From Muricauda sp. SCSIO 65647 (GTDB taxonomy: Bacteria > Bacteroidota > Bacteroidia > Flavobacteriales > Flavobacteriaceae): 64,000 nt of DNA. Under the pieces are notes generated by a model that did not search any database, had not been told where the DNA came from, and saw only the letters and a program-made list of their open reading frames with translations. The translations under genes and the position numbers were made by a program. Shown in pieces: positions 25,365 through 34,194 of the stretch (within the stretch, counting starts at the first letter, position 1; each line of letters starts with the position of its first letter). The stretch lies in NCBI RefSeq assembly GCF_021534965.1, contig NZ_CP091037.1, forward strand, positions 3,417,501-3,481,500. The letters are read 5' to 3'.

Positions 25365-25676
25365 ACGAGAACACTATATGAAAATGAAAAAATTTACTTT
25401 TCTGAATTAATTACATGATAAATGTACGCCCATATCGCCGCTGGGTGAAATTATTGTTGTGAAGTGGCAAAAAACTGTGGTTTGCGCCTTAAAACTTGTT
25501 ATTTGGGTTGTAAAAACCTGATTTAAAGAATGTTTTGACCGCACAGTGTTTGAAATATTATCGGCCTACTTATCAGTTTCGATCGAAAAAGAAAAAAGAT
25601 TTCCCTGTTCATTTCTTTTGCTTCGCGAGCCCTTCGACTACGCTCAGGGCCCGCATTCTGAACCCGTATGACATTT
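25365..25676. other. Intergenic region with one REP-like palindrome
   Basis: No gene is supportable between the terminator and the serine hydrolase stop. A 60-codon open frame on the plus strand runs through the palindrome at 25629-25650 and has no protein-like pattern. Confidence 0.5.
25629..25650. repeat. REP-like palindrome (CCCTTCGACTACGCTCAGGG type)
   Basis: Arms GCCCT and AGGGC flank TCGACTACGCTC. This is a variant of the very common intergenic CCCTTCGAC...CTCAGGG element, and like the copy at 20118 it lies just beyond the stop of a minus-strand serine hydrolase gene. Confidence 0.6.
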
Positions 25677-27011
25677 TCAACGAATTGCCTTTACCAAAGC
25701 GCCCAAAAACCCATTGATATCAAAATCTGGGTCCTCGGCGAGCCCTGTGCGAACCACCACCAACTCTTTTGAAGGAATGATGAACACATATTGCCCCTGA
25801 TAGCCATTGCACGAATACAGGTCTTTGGGCACATCGGGATAGACACCGCCCGCGTTCAGCCAAAAGTGTGCCCCATAGCGCCCATCTGAATGTTGGGTAG
25901 GGGTGCTGACGTACTCCGCCCATTGGGGAGAAAAGAGCTGTTCACCGTTCCACTCGCCCTTGTTCAGGTAGAGTTGCCCAAAGCGGGCCCAGTCTCTCGT
26001 GCTGGCCCATGCATACGAAGAACCTACATAATTGCCCGCCAAGTCGGCTTCGATGAGCATAGAGTGCATACCGATCTTATCGATAAGCGATTGATAGGGA
26101 AAATCGAGATACTCTTGGTACGACCTGAACTGCATACGCAGAATACCCGACAATAGATTTGAGGTACCTGAGGAATAATTCCAGATTTCCGTGGGTTTGG
26201 CGACGGCCTCCTTATTTTTTTGGGCCTCGGTCATATCGCTGTCCAAAAACAACATTTGGGTCACATCGGAAATCTCGGTATAGACCTCTTCCCATGCCAA
26301 TCCACTTTGCATCCGCAGCAAATGGTCAAGGGTGATGTCTTTGCGCCCGTCGTCTTTCCACTCGGGTATGGGCGCTGGCCAATCCATGTCAACTCTTTTC
26401 TGGTGCTCTAAAATACCGAAGAACGTGGCCAGTACGCTTTTGGTCATCGACCAGCCCAAAACCGGGGTATCTTTGGTAAAACCTTCCACATAATGCTCAT
26501 GTAGCAGATGGCCCTTGTACAGTACCAAGAGCGTTCGTGTTTTCTGTACCGCATTGTTGGTAAAGGGCAATGCGACCGCTTTCTGCAATTGCTCATAGTC
26601 GATTTCGGCGAACACCGTGTCGATCGCCGGTAAATGTCCGAACGGGTAGGGGTGCCCAAGGGTCGAAAAATTGCGTTTGGGTTGCAGATACGGCTCCCCT
26701 TCGGCATAATCGCCATTGACCAGCACACAGCCCAGCCCCTGACGGTCTATGGCCTTGCGTTCCATAAGTCCGTACACCGTGGCCGAGGCACTCGTCTCTT
26801 CGTTGTCGACCTCCGTTTCGGCCAATTCGATTAACGGAAATTGCAAGTCGCTCTCAATTATGGCATTGGGCTGTCTTTCGGCGATATATACCTGTGAGGC
26901 CATATACTTTGAGGCATAGCCCGAAATCATGTTCAGCTTCGGATAATTGAGGTATACCACCAGGGCGATGACCACCAAAAGCAATAACAGAATGCGTTTG
27001 AACCACTTCAT
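25677..27011 (-). CDS. Membrane-anchored serine hydrolase, beta-lactamase class C-like
   Basis: 444 residues. An N-terminal uncleaved-looking anchor (residues 5-21) is followed by a long linker, then the serine hydrolase domain: S-x-x-K as SMTK near residue 189, Y-x-S/N as YSSG near 282, and a C-terminal HSDGRYG/YQGQYVFIIPS strand in place of the usual HGG or KTG motif. Probable esterase or peptidase facing outside the cytoplasm. It is divergent from the pirin gene across 51 bases, which must hold both promoters. It is unrelated in detail to the hydrolase at 20156, so not a recent duplicate. Confidence 0.8.
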   Translation of the reverse strand: MKWFKRILLLLLVVIALVVYLNYPKLNMISGYASKYMASQVYIAERQPNAIIESDLQFPLIELAETEVDNEETSASATVYGLMERKAIDRQGLGCVLVNGDYAEGEPYLQPKRNFSTLGHPYPFGHLPAIDTVFAEIDYEQLQKAVALPFTNNAVQKTRTLLVLYKGHLLHEHYVEGFTKDTPVLGWSMTKSVLATFFGILEHQKRVDMDWPAPIPEWKDDGRKDITLDHLLRMQSGLAWEEVYTEISDVTQMLFLDSDMTEAQKNKEAVAKPTEIWNYSSGTSNLLSGILRMQFRSYQEYLDFPYQSLIDKIGMHSMLIEADLAGNYVGSSYAWASTRDWARFGQLYLNKGEWNGEQLFSPQWAEYVSTPTQHSDGRYGAHFWLNAGGVYPDVPKDLYSCNGYQGQYVFIIPSKELVVVRTGLAEDPDFDINGFLGALVKAIR

Positions 27012-27022
27012 ATTTTGGAATT

Positions 27023-27030
27023 TAGTTTTG
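27023..27030 (+). promoter_or_regulatory. TAnnTTTG -7 element of the pirin operon
   Basis: TAGTTTTG matches the consensus, 32 bases before the pirin ATG. An overlapping TAACTTTC at 27031-27038 is a weaker alternative. Confidence 0.4.
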
Positions 27031-27062
27031 TAACTTTCTTGGCGAATATAAACATTTGAGGC

Positions 27063-27932
27063 ATGTCGAACATCGGAATGATCATTGAAGAGCGAAGCCG
27101 CGACATCGGTGATTTTTTAGTGGGGCGATTGATTCCCTTTCGTAAAAAGCGTATGATCGGCCCGTTTATTTTTATCGACCATATGGGCCCCACGCAATTG
27201 GGTCCGAATACATATATGGATGTTGACCAACACCCCCATATCGGACTTTCAACATTGACCTACATGCTTGAAGGCGAAATCATGCATGAAGATAGCTTGG
27301 GTACCCAACAGCTCATCAAACCGGGCTCGGTGAATTGGATGACGGCCGGAAAGGGCGTTTCACACTCAGAACGAACCCCCGAACACCTACGAAACGGCCA
27401 GACCTTCACCGCCCATGGTTATCAGATATGGGTCGCACTGCCCAAACATTTAGAGGATATGGCACCTGAATTTTACCATATCGCCGCGGCCGATCTGCCC
27501 AAATGGCGTGAGAGCAGTGCCGAATTCACCTTGGTGGCGGGTAGGGGGTATGGGCAAAGCTCACCGGTACCCGTGCACTCACCCTTGTTCATGGTCGAGG
27601 TAAAGAATACGGAAGCCTTTGAACTCAACGTCAATGGCGATCTAAAGGGCGAAATTGGCATCTGTATCGTCGAAGGGGCCATTACGGCCTGTGGCGAAAC
27701 GGTCGAAAAGGGCCATATTTTGGTCTCAAAGGTCGAAGATACCTGTGATATTCTATTACGGCCCCATTCACATCTGTTGCTGTTCGGTGGGGAGCCTTTT
27801 GAGGAGGAACGCCATATTTTCTGGAATTTTGTCTCCTCGAGCAAGGAAAAAATCGAAAAGGCCAAGACCGATTGGCAGCGCAAAACGTTTCCCATGATGG
27901 AAAATGACAAGACCTATGTACCGCTTCCATGA
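27063..27932 (+). CDS. Pirin family protein
   Basis: 289 residues. Bicupin with the N-terminal metal site: DQHPHIGLSTLTYMLEGEI gives two His and a Glu, and GKGVSHSER the last His; PHSHLLLFGGEPF lies in the second cupin. Pirins bind iron and some have quercetin dioxygenase activity; bacterial roles are diverse. Cytosolic, no signal peptide. The next start overlaps its stop by 4 bases (ATGA), so it heads an operon with cell-wall genes, although a functional tie is not evident. Confidence 0.9.
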   Translation: MSNIGMIIEERSRDIGDFLVGRLIPFRKKRMIGPFIFIDHMGPTQLGPNTYMDVDQHPHIGLSTLTYMLEGEIMHEDSLGTQQLIKPGSVNWMTAGKGVSHSERTPEHLRNGQTFTAHGYQIWVALPKHLEDMAPEFYHIAAADLPKWRESSAEFTLVAGRGYGQSSPVPVHSPLFMVEVKNTEAFELNVNGDLKGEIGICIVEGAITACGETVEKGHILVSKVEDTCDILLRPHSHLLLFGGEPFEEERHIFWNFVSSSKEKIEKAKTDWQRKTFPMMENDKTYVPLP

Positions 27933-28393
27933 AAGTGAACGACCTGCTTTTGAAACTTTTGATGACAGTTCTTGTTCCCCTAGGGGCATCAACGGGGTTT
28001 TCCTGTCAACGGGAGGTTCCCCTCAAAAGGGTGGAAACACACCATTGGTATGGACTCGAGGTCATTGCCTCGGCCTATAATTCGGTGTCATGGCAGACCG
28101 ATAGTCTGGCAAATTTGGCGGCATGGGGCGACACGCTCAAACCAGATATGAAGGTAATAGCCGTTTCGCGCGACCTTTTGAAGTATGGGCTTACCCATAA
28201 CACCATGGTGAAAATCGATACGTTTCCCGATACCTTCTATGTGAAGGACAAAATGCATCGGAAATGGCGGAAACGAATCGATATCTACATGGGCACCGAT
28301 GTCAAAAAGGCCCGTGAATGGGGAAAAAAGAAGTTGATGATATGCTATGCCGTTCCGAAGTCCGATTCCGTAATACATAATAATGATGAATAA
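27929..28393 (+). CDS. 3D-domain envelope protein
   Basis: 154 residues. An N-terminal hydrophobic stretch ends near GFSC, perhaps a divergent lipobox, otherwise a simple signal peptide. The rest matches the 3D (three-Asp) domain: VIASAYNSV, GDTLKPDMKVIAVSRDLL, the VKDKMH strand and RIDIYMGTDVKKAREWG, where conserved acidic residues line a double-psi barrel as in the MltA C-terminus. Such domains are linked to peptidoglycan cleavage or binding. It overlaps pirin by 4 bases and the amidase by 11, so translation is likely coupled. Confidence 0.75.
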   Translation: MKVNDLLLKLLMTVLVPLGASTGFSCQREVPLKRVETHHWYGLEVIASAYNSVSWQTDSLANLAAWGDTLKPDMKVIAVSRDLLKYGLTHNTMVKIDTFPDTFYVKDKMHRKWRKRIDIYMGTDVKKAREWGKKKLMICYAVPKSDSVIHNNDE

Positions 28394-29039
28394 AAGAATA
28401 GTGATAGTGTTGTTATGGTGCGCATCGTGCAGCACCCCAGGGGTCGTCATCGACCGACCCATCGAGTTTGACGAACAGCGTATCGAACTCACCCAAGAAT
28501 ATTTGAAACAACGCTATAATCTAGAGCAAGATTCCCCCGAAATAGTGCCCAAAATGATCGTGCTGCACTGGACGGCCATCCCCACTCTCGAAAAATCTTT
28601 TGCCGCTTTTGAGAAATCGACACTCCCCAATTGGCGCCCCGATATCAAAAGCGTCAGTGGCCTGAACGTGTCTGCCCATTTCTTGGTCGATCAAGACGGT
28701 ACCATTTATCGCTTGATGCCCGAGACCACTATGGCCCGACATGTCATCGGACTGAACCACTGCGCCATCGGAATAGAAAATGTAGGGGGCACCAAAGAGA
28801 CGCCCCTTACCAGAAAACAATTGCGCGCCAATGTTTGGTTGGTCGATTATTTGGCTGAAAAGTATGCTATCGAATATGTGATCGGCCATCATGAATACAC
28901 CCGGTTTGAAGACCATCCTTTATGGTTGGAGGTTGATTCGACCTACCGTACCAAAAAGACCGATCCCGGTAAGAAATTCATGAAAAGGGTTCGTAAAGCC
29001 ACCAAAAAGCATAATTTTAAACCCGTTCCGAAAAAGTAA
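28383..29039 (+). CDS. N-acetylmuramoyl-L-alanine amidase, Amidase_2 type, lipoprotein
   Basis: 218 residues. A short signal ends at WCASC, giving a probable lipid-modified Cys near residue 16. The amidase domain shows VLHWTA (first zinc His), NVSAHFLVDQDGTIYRLMPE, ARHVIGLNHCAIGIEN (second His) and VIGHHEY ... KTDPGKKF (third ligand Asp and conserved Lys). The enzyme should cut the bond between N-acetylmuramic acid and the stem peptide. It overlaps the 3D gene, and the M14 peptidase starts 4 bases after it, supporting a wall-remodelling operon. Confidence 0.88.
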   Translation: MMNKRIVIVLLWCASCSTPGVVIDRPIEFDEQRIELTQEYLKQRYNLEQDSPEIVPKMIVLHWTAIPTLEKSFAAFEKSTLPNWRPDIKSVSGLNVSAHFLVDQDGTIYRLMPETTMARHVIGLNHCAIGIENVGGTKETPLTRKQLRANVWLVDYLAEKYAIEYVIGHHEYTRFEDHPLWLEVDSTYRTKKTDPGKKFMKRVRKATKKHNFKPVPKK

Positions 29040-29043
29040 TGAC

Positions 29044-30516
29044 ATGACCTTATCAAAATGCATATGGGCCGCTTTTGCACTTGTTTTTACCTGCAATGCC
29101 CAAAATGACCTGACTTCACAGCTTTACGAAACCTATGAAAATTATAAAGAGCCATCGTTGAACAAGCGACGCATCAAGTATGATCAGATACAGCCCTTGA
29201 TCGACAGGGCTCGCAACGATTCAAAATACGTGGTAAACAAGGTTGGGGAATCGATCGAAGGTCGCGACCTGACCTTGATCAGCATTGGCGAGGGAGACAC
29301 CAATATTTTTCTTTGGTCGCAGATGCACGGCGATGAGCCCACAGCGACCTTGGCCACTTTCGATATCTTCAATTTTTTGGACTCTGATGATTTCAAGGAA
29401 GAGAAGCAGGTCATCCTTTCGAACTTAAAACTGCATTTTCTGCCCATGGTGAACCCTGATGGGGCCCAGGTCTACCAACGGCGTAATGCCTTGGGCATCG
29501 ATATCAACCGTGATGCCCTGCGATTGCAATCACCTGAAGGGCAAACCTTGAAGAAAGTGCGTGACAGTCTCGATGCCGCCTTCGGTTTTAATTTACATGA
29601 CCAGAGTCGTTATTACAATGCTGAACGCACGCCGAAGCCCGCGACCATTTCATATCTGGCAACGGCCTACAATTATGAAAAAGATATCAATGAGGTAAGG
29701 GTCAATGCCATGAAGGTCATCGTGTTCATGAACGACATCATTCAAAAATATGCGCCTGGCCAAGTGGGCCGCTATAGCGATGATTTTGAGCCGCGTGCCT
29801 TTGGTGACAATATTGCCAAATGGGGCACCAGCTTGATTTTGATTGAATCGGGCGGGTATGCGAATGATAGGGAAAAGCAAGAGATTCGAAAACTGAACTA
29901 TGTTTCCATTCTTTCGGCGCTATACACCATTGCCACGGAAAGTTACAAGCAAATACCCATTGAAGAATATGAGAAAATTCCAAGGAATGACCGAAACCTG
30001 TTTGATCTGAAGATTGAAAACGCCACCTACGAACTGATCGGCAAAGACTATATCATCGATCTGGGCATTAATCGACAGGAAATCGACTTGGAGGGCCATA
30101 ATGATTTTTACTATAGAAGTATCATCGCCGATCAAGGGGACCTTTCAACCTATTATGGCTATGAGACCTTTGATGCCACCGGATACAAAATTGTGCCGCC
30201 CCATATCGCAGATCAATCTTTTGAAAGTCCGACAAAAAAGGAAAAGTTGAATATCAAGGATGAGCTTTTAAACGGCACTGCCTATGTTAGGGTAGACAAT
30301 TTGGTGGATAAAACCCCATTAACTGAACTTCCCTTGCATATGGTCGAAAAAACCTATCGTTTTCCTAAGGAGTTCAGAATATCTCCAGGCATGAATCCCA
30401 CCTTCTTTTTGGAGAAAGAAGGTAAGATTACCCACGCAGTGATCAACGGTTTTGTGTTAGATCTCAATAAGCCTCTTGACAAACAGGGGTTTGGCAATGC
30501 ACTGATTTACCGTTAG
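29044..30516 (+). CDS. Exported M14 zinc carboxypeptidase-like protein
   Basis: 490 residues. The signal peptide ends near CNAQ (residue 20). Catalytic domain: WSQMHGDEPTATL carries the H-x-x-E zinc pair, PMVNPDGAQVYQRRNALGIDINRD the substrate Arg region, NLHDQSRYY the third zinc His and LILIESGGY the catalytic Glu. The C-terminal about 190 residues form an added domain. M14 enzymes trim C-terminal residues; in an operon with an amidase and a 3D protein, release of amino acids from peptidoglycan peptides is plausible (inference). Confidence 0.85.
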   Translation: MTLSKCIWAAFALVFTCNAQNDLTSQLYETYENYKEPSLNKRRIKYDQIQPLIDRARNDSKYVVNKVGESIEGRDLTLISIGEGDTNIFLWSQMHGDEPTATLATFDIFNFLDSDDFKEEKQVILSNLKLHFLPMVNPDGAQVYQRRNALGIDINRDALRLQSPEGQTLKKVRDSLDAAFGFNLHDQSRYYNAERTPKPATISYLATAYNYEKDINEVRVNAMKVIVFMNDIIQKYAPGQVGRYSDDFEPRAFGDNIAKWGTSLILIESGGYANDREKQEIRKLNYVSILSALYTIATESYKQIPIEEYEKIPRNDRNLFDLKIENATYELIGKDYIIDLGINRQEIDLEGHNDFYYRSIIADQGDLSTYYGYETFDATGYKIVPPHIADQSFESPTKKEKLNIKDELLNGTAYVRVDNLVDKTPLTELPLHMVEKTYRFPKEFRISPGMNPTFFLEKEGKITHAVINGFVLDLNKPLDKQGFGNALIYR

Positions 30517-30527
30517 CGTACTTTTTT

Positions 30528-30692
30528 TCAATATCCGTACTGTACATTTTGGGGTATGGTGGCGAACAATAGCACCAACATGATCATCAAGGTGCACACA
30601 ATCGAGGTAAAAAGGGAGAGTACCAAGCCTTTTGACCAATTTGAATAGGGGCCGATGGCACTGTTTTGAATAATTTCCTTAATAACATCCAT
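30528..30692 (-). CDS. Small single-pass membrane protein
   Basis: 54 residues, ATG start. No known family. Residues 1-18 are polar; about 20-44 form one hydrophobic helix (GLVLSLFTSIVCTLMIMLVLLFATI), given here only for its ends G20 and I44, followed by a short polar tail. The clear helix, good start and lack of any competing gene in the 350-base gap support it; it lies antisense to nothing and faces the M14 gene 3' end. Function unknown. Confidence 0.5.
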   Translation of the reverse strand: MDVIKEIIQNSAIGPYSNWSKGLVLSLFTSIVCTLMIMLVLLFATIPQNVQYGY

Positions 30693-30869
30693 AACCTGAG
30701 TTTTTTAGCATTAAACTTGTTCTGTCTTTAGGATGTCGGTAGTTGTGGTCTTTGGTAATGAAACAACTTTTGGGCCAAAAACCCTACCCGAGTGTCGTTC
30801 AGCGAATTTTTATGGTAAGATACCCTATCAAATGTTTAAATTCACGACAAAATCGAAAAGCAAGAAACG

Positions 30870-31484
30870 ATGAAAATAAAAACAGCTATAAGTACCCTAG
30901 CGGTATCGCTCTGCGTGATGGCGATGGGATGGACCCAGGAATATCAGGGAGAATCCCTTTTCAACGGTGAGAATTTAGATGGATGGGAGCAACACGGCGA
31001 TGAGAAATGGTACGTTGAAGACGGACTGCTCATCTGTGAAAGCGGTCCGAAGGCAGATTACGGATATCTGTCCACCAAAGAGTTCTATGATAATTTTGAG
31101 CTGACTTTGGAATTCATGCAGGAAGCCGATGGCAACAGTGGGGTCTTCTTTAAATCCACTTTTGAGGGCACCAAGGTCACCGGTTGGCAGGTTGAGGTGG
31201 CACCCCCGGGGAAACATAGTGGGGGCATCTACGAATCGTACGGTAGGGGATGGTTGATCAAGCCGAATCCCGAAAAAGAATCTGCCCTAAAGATGGGCGA
31301 ATGGAACAAGATGACCATATCAGTAATGGGCCCTACGGTGACGACATGGTTGAACGGCGTTCAGATGGTAGAATTCACCGATGATAAAATCGGAGCGGGC
31401 AAGGGCGCTATTGCCCTACAGATCCATGATGGTGGGGGTATCAAAGTGAAATGGCGCAACATCAAGATCAAGACGGTTCAGTAA
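30870..31484 (+). CDS. Exported DUF1080 (3-keto-disaccharide hydrolase-like) protein
   Basis: 204 residues. The signal peptide ends near MGWTQ (residue 23). A single DUF1080 concanavalin-like domain begins SLFNGENLDGWEQHG and includes GNSGVFFKSTF, WQVEVAPPGKHSGGIYE and GEWNKMTISVMG...TWLNGVQ. Some members hydrolyse 3-keto-glycosides made by Gfo/Idh oxidoreductases, but none of those is nearby. A minus-strand DUF1080 gene converges with it across a shared terminator. A TAAATTCA box lies about 30 bases upstream. Confidence 0.85.
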   Translation: MKIKTAISTLAVSLCVMAMGWTQEYQGESLFNGENLDGWEQHGDEKWYVEDGLLICESGPKADYGYLSTKEFYDNFELTLEFMQEADGNSGVFFKSTFEGTKVTGWQVEVAPPGKHSGGIYESYGRGWLIKPNPEKESALKMGEWNKMTISVMGPTVTTWLNGVQMVEFTDDKIGAGKGAIALQIHDGGGIKVKWRNIKIKTVQ

Positions 31485-31515
31485 CCGACCAGACTGTCCA
31501 TATTGGTCACAAAAG

Positions 31516-31541
31516 AAGCCCATGTCAACAAACATGGGCTT
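31516..31541. terminator. Bidirectional intrinsic terminator between two DUF1080 genes
   Basis: AAGCCCATGT and ACATGGGCTT form a perfect 10-bp stem with a 6-base loop CAACAA. A-rich sequence on the left and TTCTT on the right allow termination from both sides. Confidence 0.85.
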
Positions 31542-31565
31542 TCTTATACAATCGTGAGCGCTATG

Positions 31566-32516
31566 CTATTCTTCAGAATATATTGGGGTGATCACAAATG
31601 ATCTAAATTCAATGGCCCCATGATCCCCTTGTATCATAAAAGGTCCAGCTTCACCTTCTTTGCTATCTAGTGCGCCTCCTGTGATGCCGGGTATGGTTTG
31701 GTCGTTTATGACCACCTTTCCATTGGCGATAACGGTCACTCGACGCCCGATCAACGTGATTTCATAATTCTGCCATTCACCGGCATCCCTTGCTGCATTT
31801 TCATTGGGTTCTAGAAAGCCGTAGATTCCCCCAAAATAAATATCCATGGGCTCAAGGCCTTTGTTGTCCGCTATCTGAACCTCATAACGGCCGCGTAAAT
31901 AGATGCCACTGTTACTTCCCTCGGGGTATCTGAACTCGGTCTCCAATTTGAAATCCGTAAATTTTTGATCACTGATAAGATTGGCCCCTTTTTTGGTACT
32001 TTTCAAGATACCCTCTTCGACCACCCAATTGATGTTCTCACCATCGGTATGCCAGTTGGTCAAATCTTTTTTATCGAAGAGCTCAATGGGTTCGGACCAT
32101 ATCGGCCGGTAGTTGTATGGAAGATCAGGTGCCGGTGTTCCTGTGAAGGGGTAGGTGTTGCCATCTACATAGGTCAGGGTGCCACTGATGGTTTCATCTG
32201 CCAAAACACCTTCGATTGCCAGATCGCTCCCCTCTGGCTCCCATTGTCTGGGAACGGAAAAACTGAATTTGTCACCATTGATTTTGACTTCAGACACAGG
32301 TCGGGCACTGCCAGTGAGTGCCAAAAAACGTCCGACCAACGTCGCATGCCCTGAATGCCTTACCTCTAACCAAGAAGGGACGGTCTTGCCCTCAAATTCT
32401 ATTTCAAGATCCCAACGGCCTTCTAGAGGATGCTGTTTTTGGGCAATTGTGGTACTAAAGGCTAAAAAAAGGAAACAACCGGTGACTACCGTGGAAAGTT
32501 TTTTGCGATACTTCAT
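31566..32516 (-). CDS. Exported DUF1080 protein with extra N-terminal domain
   Basis: 316 residues from ATG 32516, which opens a signal peptide ending TTIAQ; a start 27 bases further upstream would spoil it. Residues about 25-115 form a beta-rich region (LEGRWDLEIEFEGKTVPSWLEV) resembling calycin-like domains; residues about 125-316 are DUF1080, with ELFDKKDLTNWHTDG, GSNSGIYLRGRYEVQI and YGFLEPNENAARDAGEWQNYEITLIG. Predicted sugar-binding or 3-keto-glycoside hydrolase function in the periplasm. It shares a terminator with the DUF1080 gene at 30870 but is only distantly similar to it. Confidence 0.83.
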   Translation of the reverse strand: MKYRKKLSTVVTGCFLFLAFSTTIAQKQHPLEGRWDLEIEFEGKTVPSWLEVRHSGHATLVGRFLALTGSARPVSEVKINGDKFSFSVPRQWEPEGSDLAIEGVLADETISGTLTYVDGNTYPFTGTPAPDLPYNYRPIWSEPIELFDKKDLTNWHTDGENINWVVEEGILKSTKKGANLISDQKFTDFKLETEFRYPEGSNSGIYLRGRYEVQIADNKGLEPMDIYFGGIYGFLEPNENAARDAGEWQNYEITLIGRRVTVIANGKVVINDQTIPGITGGALDSKEGEAGPFMIQGDHGAIEFRSFVITPIYSEE

Positions 32517-32570
32517 TTTTAATAGGTTCAAGTGAGGCGCCAAGATAATGAATTATGACAAAGAATTTGG

Positions 32571-32810
32571 TCATTGGCTTTCCGGTAATGCTTCAAATTC
32601 CATCCTCTTGCTTTCCATCCATGAAGCCATCGCTTCTGGAGATTTCATAAGTACTTGCATCTCTTCCATCGCTTTTAAATGTGCTGCATCAGCCTTCTGA
32701 AACATCTCCATACCGTGCTTCTTGCTCAATTCGGCAATTTCTTCAAAAGTCTCGGCATGAAATGCCATATCACAGGCACCGCCGAGCTGTTTACAGGTCA
32801 TCGTTTTCAA
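32571..32810 (-). CDS. DUF1059 family small protein
   Basis: 79 residues. It starts MKTMTCKQLGGACD and continues with FHAETFEEIAELSKKHG, the diagnostic pattern of DUF1059: two Cys seven residues apart and a helical half that includes EMF and HLKAMEEM. Family function is unknown. It sits between a DUF1080 gene and the VWA lipoprotein gene on the same strand with spacings of 54 and 35 bases. Confidence 0.85.
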   Translation of the reverse strand: MKTMTCKQLGGACDMAFHAETFEEIAELSKKHGMEMFQKADAAHLKAMEEMQVLMKSPEAMASWMESKRMEFEALPESQ

Positions 32811-32845
32811 AATGAAACTTTTTTGGAAGTAAAATATACTAAGAA

Positions 32846-33940
32846 TTATTCACATCCGCCCGTGAATCCATCGGCATTGAACTCGGTCTGTACCGCACCT
32901 TGCAGACTGCCATCGGTCAATTGAATGACCAGATTGTTATCACCGCTGCCATCGCGTTTCGGTGTGCAATATTCAAAAAGATAGAAACTGTTGGCCTGCT
33001 CAGATACCCTTTGTGATATTTGGTTGAACGTAGCTTCCAATTCTTCTTTGTTATTGGCAAACACACTGGCGGTCTTGCCGATATCTGTCAGAATTTGTGT
33101 ATCGATTTCCGAACCAAGACCAATGGTGAAAAATGAAACGTTGCCGTTGGCCCCATTCACTGCGCTAAGGGCGCGCTCTTCGGTAAAGCGTGAAGCTTGA
33201 TCGGTACCATCTGTAAAAATCACTACCGATGCCGCACCGATGATCGCGTTTTGGCTGTTTTCCCGAATCAGATCTTCAGCGATATCGGTTGCTTTAATGA
33301 CGGCCCCATATAAATCGGTTGATGGATCCGTACTGATATCTTCGGTAATGCCTTCAATGGCCGCTGTCAATTCAGTGGCAGATGGGGTCAGCTCATTGAG
33401 CAAATGCAGTTCGTCTTCACCATCGAACCAATAAATGGCCATCTTGAAAGATTCGGTTTCTGGTGAGGGCATTACATTGTTGATGAAGCTGGTCGAAGCT
33501 GCCTTGAGCTCCTCCAAACTACTTTCCAAGACCGAGTTGCTCAAATCCAACACCAACAGCGTATTGTTGCTGAATATTTGTGAGTTGGGCGAGATCCGGG
33601 CCAAAGACTCAGAAGATGAGATGGTATTGAAACAATCATCGTTTCGGCCTTGTTCATAAATGGTGAATTGATCGGCGGTCAACCCTGAAATCGGATTGCC
33701 CTGTTTGTCAGATACCTTGAACAGAATGGACACCTTGCTGGGTAGGGTGGTAAATTGTTCTTGTATGGATAGGAGCAGATCATTTTCGCCAAAGCCCAGA
33801 CAATCATCGGGTTCCTTGCCTTTGCCGAGTTCACTGTCGTTGAAATCAAAGCTTACATCATCATCGGCATTTCCACAGGAAACAAGAAATAGAATGGTCA
33901 AAGCGTAGGGGAATACTTTTGAAAAGACTTTCATTTTCAT
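32846..33940 (-). CDS. VWA-domain lipoprotein
   Basis: 364 residues. Lipoprotein signal with lipobox FLVSC (Cys near 22). After an acidic linker, a short beta segment (LPSKVSILFKVSDKQGNPISGLTADQFTIYE) precedes a von Willebrand A domain with a full MIDAS: DLSNS near 132, Thr/Asp in STDLYGA, and IFTDGTD. The C-terminus has several Cys. VWA domains bind proteins through a metal ion; surface adhesion or complex assembly is possible. The start is one of two closely spaced ATGs (33940 or 33934). Confidence 0.82.
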   Translation of the reverse strand: MKMKVFSKVFPYALTILFLVSCGNADDDVSFDFNDSELGKGKEPDDCLGFGENDLLLSIQEQFTTLPSKVSILFKVSDKQGNPISGLTADQFTIYEQGRNDDCFNTISSSESLARISPNSQIFSNNTLLVLDLSNSVLESSLEELKAASTSFINNVMPSPETESFKMAIYWFDGEDELHLLNELTPSATELTAAIEGITEDISTDPSTDLYGAVIKATDIAEDLIRENSQNAIIGAASVVIFTDGTDQASRFTEERALSAVNGANGNVSFFTIGLGSEIDTQILTDIGKTASVFANNKEELEATFNQISQRVSEQANSFYLFEYCTPKRDGSGDNNLVIQLTDGSLQGAVQTEFNADGFTGGCE

Positions 33941-34194
33941 TTTGTTTAGGGTTCAGCCTTTCAACGCAAAAACCGGGCCGATAGTATAGCCATGCAGAAC
34001 TTTGTTGGATCCTTGACTTTAAATATGGTTTTTTGAAGAACTTGGGATCGTGTTGTTTAGGGTACTTTATCTTGAAGAAACGCTGGTGATCTAAAGCTTT
34101 GTTAAATCACTCGTTGTGCTGTTAAAAAAAAAGAATCCGAAATTTTTTTTGGTACCTTCAACAGGTAATCCAATTCGTAATCAATCTTAAAACT

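Noticed and set aside
25535-25717. 60-codon plus-strand frame
   Set aside because: Runs through a REP-like palindrome and into the 3' end of the opposite gene.
20156-27011. Two beta-lactamase-fold genes as antibiotic resistance
   Set aside because: Both are large exported or anchored serine hydrolases with family motifs shared by esterases and peptidases; nothing specific to beta-lactam hydrolysis is visible.
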